In this document: positions 1 through 5,836 of the stretch, piece after piece
Layout of the letters: the number at the start of each line of letters is the position of its first letter
Numbering within the stretch: the stretch's first letter is position 1
From: Selenomonadaceae bacterium
GTDB taxonomy: Bacteria; Bacillota; Negativicutes; Selenomonadales; Selenomonadaceae
Direction of reading: 5' to 3'
Assembly (NCBI GenBank): GCA_017484235.1
Contig: JAFUTM010000298.1
Span: 1-6,770, forward strand
Length of the DNA stretch: 6,770 bases
Made by a program: the position numbers and the translations under genes
The notes under the pieces: model-generated
The model's database searches: none
The model's input: only the letters and a program-made list of their open reading frames with translations
What the model was told of the DNA's origin: nothing

Positions 1-372
1 AGCCTTGTCAGCCCGTGCAAAATAATGATCCTCAGGGTCCCAAATTTTATAACGCAAATCCGAGCCAACACTGTGCCAAGGAAACCACCAATCCAGCATC
101 TCAACAGTCACATTAGGCATATAAGTCTCATTGCAAACAAAACCAGTGCCGTCCGGTGCTACACCATAACCGACTTGACAATAATCTATATCGTCGCCCT
201 TGAGGAAAAGGTTACGCTTATCAAAAGGAACGCTTGGAACCTGCTGCGGCGCATCAATAAGTTTAATCTTTTCTTCAGGAATATTAGCCATCGGCTGTTC
301 AAAAAACTTGTAATAGGATAAAGCGCGTTCTTCCTTACTGACGCCAACTTTTTTACCAATAAACAACTTCAA
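1..372 (-). CDS. DAPG/phloretin hydrolase (PhlG-like) family protein, partial (N-terminal 124 residues)
   Basis: This minus-strand reading frame is open from the left window edge up to a TAA at 385-387. The likely start is TTG at 370-372, preceded five bases upstream by a good Shine-Dalgarno (AAAGGGTGG, 378-386). GTG at 379-381 is possible but would lie inside that site. The 124 visible residues end in DWWFPWH (94-100) and RYKIWDPEDHYF (108-119), a pattern I recognise from the 2,4-diacetylphloroglucinol hydrolase family. That family includes Pseudomonas PhlG and phloretin hydrolase of gut anaerobes, which are metal-dependent enzymes that hydrolyse a C-C bond beside a phenolic ring. Family members are about 280-300 residues, so roughly 40% is seen here and the remaining metal ligands lie outside the window. 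No signal peptide is visible, so the protein is probably cytoplasmic. The substrate cannot be inferred. The family call rests on remembered motifs and is moderately sure. Confidence 0.68.
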   Translation of the reverse strand, partial: MKLFIGKKVGVSKEERALSYYKFFEQPMANIPEEKIKLIDAPQQVPSVPFDKRNLFLKGDDIDYCQVGYGVAPDGTGFVCNETYMPNVTVEMLDWWFPWHSVGSDLRYKIWDPEDHYFARADKA

Positions 373-410
373 ACAAACCACCCTTTACTAATTATGAATT
401 TGGAATGTAG

Positions 411-458
411 AATTAGGAATTAAAAATATTCAGCATTCTTCATTTCTTATTCCTAATT
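411..458. repeat. AT-rich inverted repeat in the intergenic spacer
   Basis: AATTAGGAAT (411-420) is the exact reverse complement of ATTCCTAATT (449-458), leaving a 28-base loop. The surrounding 391-458 stretch is built of GAAT/ATTC-like words (GAATTTGGAATG, CATTCTTCATT). This style of sequence is typical of degenerate interspersed AT-rich palindromes. With no second copy in the window, the repeat status is inference. Confidence 0.35.
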
Positions 459-488
459 GAAAAAATGGCCGAGCTGGATGCGAGGCCC

Positions 489-524
489 GTTCGCGTTTAG
501 TCGCGTGATGCGACTACAGCGAAC
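489..524. repeat. GC-rich hairpin, first of two adjacent stem-loops
   Basis: GTTCGC (489-494) pairs with GCGAAC (519-524), and TAGTCGC (498-504) pairs with GCGACTA (510-516). A small internal loop (495-497 against 517-518) separates the two stems and a GTGAT loop caps them. The 13 base pairs are strong and locally GC-rich inside an otherwise AT-rich spacer. There is no T-run next to either foot, so it does not look like an intrinsic terminator on either strand. It more likely belongs to a repetitive extragenic palindrome or a structured RNA. Confidence 0.6.
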
Positions 525-535
525 AAGTTTCTTTG

Positions 536-561
536 CTTCTTTCTTTGTGTAAAGAAAGAAG
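536..561. repeat. Perfect 11-bp hairpin, second of two adjacent stem-loops
   Basis: CTTCTTTCTTT (536-546) and AAAGAAAGAAG (551-561) are perfect reverse complements around a four-base GTGT loop. The arm is a purine/pyrimidine-pure tract. It lies 11 bases after the previous hairpin, so the two probably form one element. On the minus strand it lies about 57 bases past the stop of the small gene at 618-1004 and could end or stabilise that transcript. It lacks a U-tract, so a classical rho-independent terminator is not supported. Confidence 0.6.
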
Positions 562-617
562 GCTGTAACTTAAAAAATAAATCTAAACAACAACCAAATA
601 ATATAAGACAGACACCA

Positions 618-1004
618 TCAACGACCAGCAGAAACACCATCTTCAATAATCTTGGCGAGCTTGTTGTCTTCGTGAGTTTGACCGTCCATCTTTACAAGCT
701 CATTGCGACATTCGTGCAGGACTTTAAGAGCGCGGTCAATATTTTTAATATCTTTGAGACCATTTTCATCTTCAACCAACGCCTTAAGAGAATTGCGGCA
801 ACTCGTCAAGAGCTTGGCTTTTATTTCTTCACGCTTGTTAAGACGCGCGGTAATAGTCTTGTTGAGCTGCTCAATCTGATCCATAGTGTGAACGGCAGCC
901 AGATAATCATACTTCATCTGAGCAGATAAATTTACAACCATACCAGAATCAGCAGTAATCTTGCCATTCTTAATTGCACCCTTAAATCTATCAATAGTAG
1001 CCAT
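618..1004 (-). CDS. Small uncharacterised helical protein downstream of pnp
   Basis: This encodes 128 residues; I do not recognise a family. Translation from ATG at 1002-1004 is supported by GGAGAGG (1014-1020), nine bases upstream. The gene follows the pnp stop by 25 bp on the same strand, so it is probably the distal gene of the pnp transcript. The N-terminus (1-30) is mixed. Residues about 34-107 are rich in Lys, Glu, Leu, Asn and Asp and look almost entirely alpha-helical, with a possible coiled coil at 40-78. There are two cysteines (C69, C99), no signal peptide, no membrane segment and no nucleotide-binding motif. The predicted charge is mixed and the protein should be soluble and cytoplasmic. 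A helper or RNA-binding partner of PNPase is conceivable from position alone, but nothing in the sequence shows it. The plus-strand frame opposite is a shadow. Confidence 0.72.
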   Translation of the reverse strand: MATIDRFKGAIKNGKITADSGMVVNLSAQMKYDYLAAVHTMDQIEQLNKTITARLNKREEIKAKLLTSCRNSLKALVEDENGLKDIKNIDRALKVLHECRNELVKMDGQTHEDNKLAKIIEDGVSAGR

Positions 1005-1029
1005 TGTACAAATCCTCTCCTGCTAAAAA

Positions 1030-3339
1030 TTATTTTCTTCTTCTGCCGTCATCATTTTTGAACTTTGCGAGGGCGTCTAAACCGTGAGAACTTTGCCGGC
1101 CGCCTTTGGAGCCGCGAGAATCCGAACGATTGCCGCCGCCTCTGGATTCGGAGCGACCACCGCCTCTTGAACCAGAATCAGAACGATTACTACCTCTAGA
1201 TTCAGAGCGACCACCAGACCTGTTGGAATCGCGTGGCGGTTTGCCCGATGAATTACCTGAAGAATCAGAGGTCATCAAAACGCTGTGGCTGACATCAATC
1301 TTGCCGCGCTCGTCAATTTCCATAACCTGAACTCTGAGTTTATCGCCGACCTTGACGACATCTTCAACTTTTTCAACTCTGCGACGGTCAAGCTGCGAAA
1401 CGTGGCACATGCCCTCGCGTCCAGGCAGCAGCTCAACGAACGCGCCAAAGCTGGTGGTACGAGTGACAGTGCCCTCGTAAATTTCGCCAGGCTTAATTTC
1501 GTGAACAATATCTTCAATCATCTTAATAGCTTTATCAATACCCTCAACGCTGGTGGACGTGACAAAAATATTGCCGTCGTCGTGAATATCCATAGTAACG
1601 CCGGTCTCGTCAATAATACGATTGACCATTTTGCCAGCAGGTCCGATAACTTCGCGCACTTTGTCGACTTCGACTTTGATAATCTTGACGCGTGGCGCAT
1701 AAGGCGAAAGGTCTGGCGCAGGTTCGCTGATAACTTCGAGCATCTTGCCGAGAATAAAAGCTCTGCCGCGTTTAGCCTGTTCAAGGGCGTCGTGGAGGAT
1801 TTCACGGTTGATTCCGGCAACTTTAATATCCATTTGGATTGCCGTTACGCCTTCAGTAGTGCCGGCAACTTTGAAGTCCATATCGCCAAGCGCATCCTCC
1901 ATACCTTGTATGTCGGTTAAAATCGTGTGAGCATCGCCGTCCTTAACTAATCCCATAGCGACGCCGGAAACCGGACGCTTAATTTTAACGCCGGCCTGCA
2001 TAAGTGAAAGAGTGGAGCCGCAGACACTGCCCATTGAGCTAGAGCCATTACTCTCCAAGACTTCGGAGACGAGGCGAATAGTATAAGGAAACTCTTCAAT
2101 TGACGGAATCATCGGAGCCAATGCGCGTTCTGCCAATGCACCGTGTCCAATCTCGCGTCTGCCTGGAGAACGAGCCGGCCTTGCCTCGCCGACACTGTAA
2201 CCAGGAAAGTTGTAATGGTGAATGTAATGCTTAGTGTATTCCGGTTCAAGCCCGTCAACTATCTGCTCATCACCGATTGAGCCAAGTGTCGTAACGGTGA
2301 GAATCTGCGTCTGACCGCGCGTGAAGAGACCGGAGCCGTGTGTACGTGGCAAAATACCGACCTCACAAGTAATTGGGCGCACTTCTTCAAGCCCGCGTCC
2401 GTCCGGTCTAATCTTTTCGTGAGTTATCATATGACGGACAATCTCTTTAGTAATATCGTGAATTATAGAGGCAATCTCCTTTTCAGAATCAGGAAACTGC
2501 TCAGCAAAATGTTCCAAAGTTTCATCTTGAACGGTTTTAACTGCTTCGTCGCGTGCAAGCTTATCTGGATTGCGAACGGCGGTATTTATTTTGTCGGAAG
2601 CAAATTCACGAACTGCGGCGTTGAGTTCTTCATTGACTTTAAAGAGAGTATATTCGCGTTTCTCTTTACCGCAAGCCGCTGTTATCTCGTCTTGGAAAGC
2701 GACGAGCTTTTTAATTTCTTCGTGACCAAAGAGTATTGCTTCAAGAATGACTTCTTCGGGCAGCTCTTTTGCACCGGCCTCAACCATCATAACTGCGTCA
2801 CGTGAGCCGGCAACCATTAAGTCAAGCTCTGATTTTTCGGACTGTTCAACTGTTGGATTTATTATAAATTCGCCGTCGATTCTGCCAACTCTGACGCCGG
2901 CAATCGGGCCGCCAAACGGTATATCCGACACGCACAATGCACAGGACGCGCCGAACATTGCCGCAATCTCTGGTGGATTGTCCGCATCGAAGCAGAGGAC
3001 AGTAGCTGTTATCTGTACGTCATTTCTAAATCCGTCTGGAAAGAGTGGACGGATTGGTCTGTCTATAAGCCGGCTTTTGAGTATTGCTGAAGTTGCAGGC
3101 CGCCCTTCACGTTTAATAAAGCCGCCTGGTATCTTACCGGCTGAATACATCTTTTCCTCATAGTCAACAGTCAGCGGAAAAAAGTCTACGCCTTCACGCG
3201 GTTCAGGCGAAGATGCTGCTGCAACTAAAACAACTGTATCACCATAGCGAACGAGTACCGCTCCATTCGCCTGTTTTGCCATTTTTCCATTTTCGACGAT
3301 TAAACTTCGTCCGCCGAGATTTATCTCAAAACTCTGCAT
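1030..3339 (-). CDS. pnp: Polynucleotide phosphorylase (PNPase)
   Basis: This 3'-to-5' exoribonuclease and polymerase uses phosphate to release nucleoside diphosphates from RNA. It acts as a cytoplasmic trimer in mRNA turnover. The 769 residues show the full architecture: RNase PH domain 1 (about 3-140), helical linker (about 140-310), catalytic RNase PH domain 2 (about 312-540, with SPGRREIGHG at 391-400 and SNGSSSMGS at 430-438), KH domain (about 549-611, GPAG loop at 566-569) and S1 domain (about 618-689). The metal-binding residues equivalent to E. coli D486, D492 and K494 appear as D482, D488 and K490 in EDALGDMDFK. The start is ATG 3337-3339, with AGGGGG seven bases upstream. An in-frame ATG at 3364-3366 overlaps the probable -10 box and has no ribosome site. 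Residues about 691-769 form an Arg/Gly/Ser-rich, probably disordered tail, unusual in its SRGG repeats. No rpsO gene lies upstream; an exporter operon diverges instead. Confidence 0.98.
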   Translation of the reverse strand: MQSFEINLGGRSLIVENGKMAKQANGAVLVRYGDTVVLVAAASSPEPREGVDFFPLTVDYEEKMYSAGKIPGGFIKREGRPATSAILKSRLIDRPIRPLFPDGFRNDVQITATVLCFDADNPPEIAAMFGASCALCVSDIPFGGPIAGVRVGRIDGEFIINPTVEQSEKSELDLMVAGSRDAVMMVEAGAKELPEEVILEAILFGHEEIKKLVAFQDEITAACGKEKREYTLFKVNEELNAAVREFASDKINTAVRNPDKLARDEAVKTVQDETLEHFAEQFPDSEKEIASIIHDITKEIVRHMITHEKIRPDGRGLEEVRPITCEVGILPRTHGSGLFTRGQTQILTVTTLGSIGDEQIVDGLEPEYTKHYIHHYNFPGYSVGEARPARSPGRREIGHGALAERALAPMIPSIEEFPYTIRLVSEVLESNGSSSMGSVCGSTLSLMQAGVKIKRPVSGVAMGLVKDGDAHTILTDIQGMEDALGDMDFKVAGTTEGVTAIQMDIKVAGINREILHDALEQAKRGRAFILGKMLEVISEPAPDLSPYAPRVKIIKVEVDKVREVIGPAGKMVNRIIDETGVTMDIHDDGNIFVTSTSVEGIDKAIKMIEDIVHEIKPGEIYEGTVTRTTSFGAFVELLPGREGMCHVSQLDRRRVEKVEDVVKVGDKLRVQVMEIDERGKIDVSHSVLMTSDSSGNSSGKPPRDSNRSGGRSESRGSNRSDSGSRGGGRSESRGGGNRSDSRGSKGGRQSSHGLDALAKFKNDDGRRRK
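1124..1215. repeat. Imperfect tandem repeat coding for the PNPase RGG/SR tail
   Basis: Two copies, 1124-1161 and 1181-1215, start 57 bases apart. Both begin GAACGATT and end GAGCGACCACC, and they differ by small changes and a 3-base indel. On the minus strand they encode GGRSESRGSNRSDS (residues 709-722) and GGRSESRGGGNRSDS (727-741) of PNPase. The period is a multiple of three, so copy-number change would keep the frame open. Confidence 0.7.
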
Positions 3340-3364
3340 TAAATTTCCCCCTATTATCTTTACC

Positions 3365-3395
3365 ATTATATTAACAATTTAAAAATTCGACGCAA
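3365..3395 (-). promoter_or_regulatory. Possible pnp promoter
   Basis: On the minus strand there is a perfect TATAAT -10 box (3365-3370), with TTGCGT (3390-3395) as a weak -35 at a long 19-base spacing. Transcription would start near 3358, about 20 bases before the pnp start codon. The -10 is good but the -35 and its spacing are not, so this is tentative. Confidence 0.38.
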
Positions 3396-3451
3396 ATTTA
3401 TTTACTCCTACCACAACAACGTTAAAATTTAATGAGTAGAATAAAATATGG

Positions 3452-3480
3452 TTGATAGATATATAAAATGATGTTATAAT
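3452..3480 (+). promoter_or_regulatory. Sigma-A/sigma-70-type promoter of the exporter-cobK unit
   Basis: TTGATA (3452-3457) and TATAAT (3475-3480) are separated by exactly 17 bases, one mismatch from the full consensus. The start of transcription should fall near 3487, giving a leader of about 45 bases before the permease ATG. No riboswitch or operator is evident in so short a leader, so strong constitutive expression is the simplest reading. Confidence 0.78.
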
Positions 3481-3531
3481 TACTAAAAAATATGAATTTG
3501 AAGCAAACTATAAAATGTATTGAGGTTAGAA

Positions 3532-4305
3532 ATGCCACTGATTAATGAATTATACAAGTACAGATATTTAATATGGGAATTAATAATGCGTGACATAAAG
3601 AAAAAGTATCGCCGCTCAATCTTAGGCGTGTTTTGGAGCTTATTAAATCCGTTGTTCGTAATGCTCATAACAGCGATGATTTTTTCCCATTTATTTAGAT
3701 TCGATATAGAAAATTATCCTTTGTATTTACTTTGCGGACAAATAATCTTCACTTTCTACAATGAGAGTACAAGATTTGCAATGCTTTCAATAATTGAAAA
3801 CGGTATACTATTAAAAAAAGTTTACATACTAAAATATTTATTTCCAGCTTCACGGGTATTTTCAAGCTGCGTAAATTTATTATTCACGCTGCCGGCGTTA
3901 TTTTTTATAATGATATTTACGGGCGCAAAATTTTCGTTAATTACATTTACTTTTATCATACCGATATTTTTTATGCTCATCTTCTGCCTGGGCGTAGGCT
4001 TAATTCTTTCTACGCTGGCGGTATATTTTAGAGATATGGTACATTTGTACGGTGTATTTTTATCGCTGTTAAGCTATGCGACTCCGATATTTTATCCAGA
4101 CAGCATTGTACCGGAAGAGTATTCTATAATTTTAAAGATAAATCCATTATACTTCTTTTTAAAAGCTTTCCGGCAGCCTGTTTGTGAAGGAATAATGCCA
4201 GAAGCAGATTTAATGATGACGTGCATTGCTATTTCTATTGTCACTCTGTTCATCGGCTGGCGTTTATTTAAAAAGTATCAAAACAATTTCGTTCTCTATA
4301 TCTAG
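3532..4305 (+). CDS. ABC-2 type polysaccharide/polyol exporter permease (Wzm/TagG/RfbA family)
   Basis: This is an integral inner-membrane protein of 257 residues, the usual family size. It should form, as a dimer with the ATPase encoded next, the channel that flips a lipid-linked glycan or teichoic-type polymer out of the cytoplasm. An amphipathic N-terminus with MRDIKKKYRRSILGVFWSLL (19-38) is the family hallmark. Six hydrophobic segments follow at about 31-55, 64-80, 107-130, 137-163, 171-189 and 228-244. YFRDM (165-169), the PIFYPDSIVPE loop (185-195) and INPLYFF (203-209) are also typical, as is the short cytoplasmic end KKYQNNFVLYI. The start is ATG 3532, with GAGG six bases upstream; TTG 3520 in frame would overlap that site and is less likely. 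The substrate is unknown, since no glycosyltransferases are in view. The gene is strongly AT-rich compared with pnp. Confidence 0.92.
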   Translation: MPLINELYKYRYLIWELIMRDIKKKYRRSILGVFWSLLNPLFVMLITAMIFSHLFRFDIENYPLYLLCGQIIFTFYNESTRFAMLSIIENGILLKKVYILKYLFPASRVFSSCVNLLFTLPALFFIMIFTGAKFSLITFTFIIPIFFMLIFCLGVGLILSTLAVYFRDMVHLYGVFLSLLSYATPIFYPDSIVPEEYSIILKINPLYFFLKAFRQPVCEGIMPEADLMMTCIAISIVTLFIGWRLFKKYQNNFVLYI

Positions 4306-4314
4306 GAGATATTT

Positions 4315-5043
4315 ATGGAAAATATTATTGAGGTTGAGCATTTGTCAATGCACTTTAATTTAATGGAAGAGAAAGTGGACAGCATAAAAGAATATATTGT
4401 TCGGCTTATAAAGGGCAACCTATTGTACAATGAGTTTATAGCGATTGACGATATATCTTTTTCCGTTCAAAGGAACGAGCTTCTTGGCATTGTTGGATTA
4501 AATGGTGCAGGTAAAAGTACTTTGTTAAAAATCTTGTCTGGTGTGTTCACTCCGACTTCTGGCAGTGTCAAAGTCAAAGGCACAGTGGCACCATTAATTG
4601 AAGTAGGTGCCGGTTTTGATCCAGAATTGACTGCAAAGGAGAACATTTTTTTAAATGGTTTAATTTTGGGCTATTCGCGAAAGTTTATACAAGACCATTT
4701 TGATGAAATTGTTGATTTTGCTGAATTGAAAGATTTCATAAATGTGCCAGTTAAAAATTTTTCCAGTGGAATGTACGCTCGACTTGGATTTGCAATTGCA
4801 ACCGTCGTTAAGCCGGATATTTTAATTGTAGATGAGGTATTGGCGGTCGGCGATTTTCAATTCTACCAAAAGTGTGAGCGTCGCATTTCCGATATGATTA
4901 AAAATGGTGTCACGATTATTTTAGTGTCACACGATATAAATATGGTGGAACGCATGTGCACAAAAGTATTATGGCTTGAACGCGGGCACATAAAAGCATA
5001 TGGTGACAAAGATAAAATCTGCGAACAGTATAAAAATAGTTGA
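4315..5043 (+). CDS. ABC transporter ATPase of polysaccharide/teichoic acid export (Wzt/TagH type)
   Basis: This cytoplasmic nucleotide-binding subunit (242 residues) should power the permease encoded just upstream. Visible motifs are Walker A GLNGAGKST (61-69), signature NFSSGMYARLGFA (148-160), Walker B DILIVDE (168-174) and the H-loop histidine in LVSHD (H206). The stretch VAPLIEVGAGFDPELTAKEN (91-110) and the 30-residue insert before the AIDDISF strand are typical of the O-antigen and teichoic-acid exporter branch. The protein ends soon after the ATPase core. It therefore lacks the C-terminal carbohydrate-binding domain of E. coli O9a-type Wzt, which suggests export that does not depend on recognising a capped chain end. 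Its Shine-Dalgarno (AGGAG, 4304-4308) overlaps the permease stop codon, so the two are translationally linked. The neighbour downstream, cobK, starts 19 bp later. Confidence 0.94.
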   Translation: MENIIEVEHLSMHFNLMEEKVDSIKEYIVRLIKGNLLYNEFIAIDDISFSVQRNELLGIVGLNGAGKSTLLKILSGVFTPTSGSVKVKGTVAPLIEVGAGFDPELTAKENIFLNGLILGYSRKFIQDHFDEIVDFAELKDFINVPVKNFSSGMYARLGFAIATVVKPDILIVDEVLAVGDFQFYQKCERRISDMIKNGVTIILVSHDINMVERMCTKVLWLERGHIKAYGDKDKICEQYKNS

Positions 5044-5062
5044 TGTTATCGGAGGTTTTATA

Positions 5063-5836
5063 ATGGACGGTAAACTGCTTGTGATAGCTGGCACGGAAGA
5101 CGGGCGTAAACTCGCCGGTTATTTATTAAAAAATGGATTCAGCGTCATTGCCTCCGTCGTAAGCGATTATGGCAAAGAACTTCTGGCTCAATATGAAAAC
5201 ATAAAAATCAACAATAAAAAGCTCGACGAGAAAGAACTCATTGAGCTTATCAAAAATGAAGGTGTTCAGGTTTTAGTTGACGCAAGCCACCCTTACGCCG
5301 TCAACGTATCGCGCAACGCAATGGCCGCCTGCGACAAAGCGAATATACCTTATCTTCGTTATGAACGCGCAAGTGTGCCGATAACTTATAATAAGGCTCA
5401 CTTCGTGTCGGACTATGAGGAAGCGGCGATTAAAGCTGCACAGCTTGGAAATAATATTTTTTTAACGACCGGCAGCCGCAATCTTAAAACGTTTGTTGAC
5501 TCACCTGCATTAAAGGATTGTAATGTAATTGCGCGTGTCCTGCCGACTTCAGAGGTTTTGGCTGAATGTGAGAAGCTGGGCATTAATCCTAAGAATATCG
5601 TTGCGATGCAAGGTCCCTTTTCTCGTGAGCTGAATGTGGAAATATTTAAGAGTTACAATGCAGAAGTTATCGTTACAAAGAACAGCGGTCAAATTGGCGG
5701 CACTGACACCAAGTTACTTGCCGCTGAGGACCTAAATCTGCCGGTTGTGATAATTGACCGACCTAAGATTAATTATGATAATATCGCTTATACTTTCAAT
5801 GATGTGCTTAATTTTGTTGCTTCAAAGATTTTCTAA
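5063..5836 (+). CDS. cobK: Precorrin-6A / cobalt-precorrin-6A reductase
   Basis: This enzyme reduces the macrocycle of (cobalt-)precorrin-6A to 6B with a nicotinamide cofactor in corrin-ring synthesis for vitamin B12. It is called CobK in the aerobic and CbiJ in the anaerobic pathway, which the sequence alone does not separate. The 257 residues match the family's usual length. Motifs are the N-terminal strand with LVIAGTEDGRKLA (6-18), VDASHPYA (72-79), LTTGSRNL (134-141), MQGPFSRELN (182-191), and TKNSGQIGGTDTKLLAA (205-221) with VVIIDRP (228-234). The start is ATG 5063, with GGAGG (5051-5055) seven bases upstream; the frame stays open back to ATG 5000, inside the ATPase gene, but that start has no support. 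The gene sits 19 bp after the exporter ATPase and so is probably read from the promoter at 3452. No other cobalamin gene and no B12 riboswitch are visible. Its end overlaps the convergent regulator gene by 15 bp. Confidence 0.95.
   Translation: MDGKLLVIAGTEDGRKLAGYLLKNGFSVIASVVSDYGKELLAQYENIKINNKKLDEKELIELIKNEGVQVLVDASHPYAVNVSRNAMAACDKANIPYLRYERASVPITYNKAHFVSDYEEAAIKAAQLGNNIFLTTGSRNLKTFVDSPALKDCNVIARVLPTSEVLAECEKLGINPKNIVAMQGPFSRELNVEIFKSYNAEVIVTKNSGQIGGTDTKLLAAEDLNLPVVIIDRPKINYDNIAYTFNDVLNFVASKIF

Noticed and set aside
25..321. Plus-strand 98-residue open frame
   Set aside because: It lies opposite the PhlG-like gene, has no ribosome site and resembles no protein; the minus frame carries clear family motifs.
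536..561. Hairpin as an intrinsic terminator of the pnp-orf transcript
   Set aside because: The stem is perfect but no U-tract follows it on the minus strand, and the stem is AT-rich.
1285..1920. Plus-strand 211-residue open frame, and several shorter ones between 1106 and 3163
   Set aside because: All are antisense shadows of pnp, whose whole length is unmistakable on the minus strand.
3340..3366. Nine-residue N-terminal extension of PNPase from ATG at 3364-3366
   Set aside because: The extension is not part of the family, its ATG overlaps a TATAAT box and has no Shine-Dalgarno, whereas ATG 3337-3339 has AGGGGG at good spacing.
3340..3531. Riboswitch or rpsO-type leader in the pnp/exporter spacer
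   Set aside because: Both predicted leaders are short (about 20 and 45 bases) and no extended stem structure or conserved B12-box-like element is visible.
4976..5004. Possible internal promoter for cobK (TTGAAC, 17 bases, TATGGT)
   Set aside because: The -10 is poor and the pair lies within ATPase coding sequence, so chance is the better explanation without transcript data.
5000..5062. Upstream start for cobK inside the ATPase gene
   Set aside because: The extra 21 residues do not belong to the CobK fold, and GGAGG at 5051-5055 clearly serves ATG 5063.
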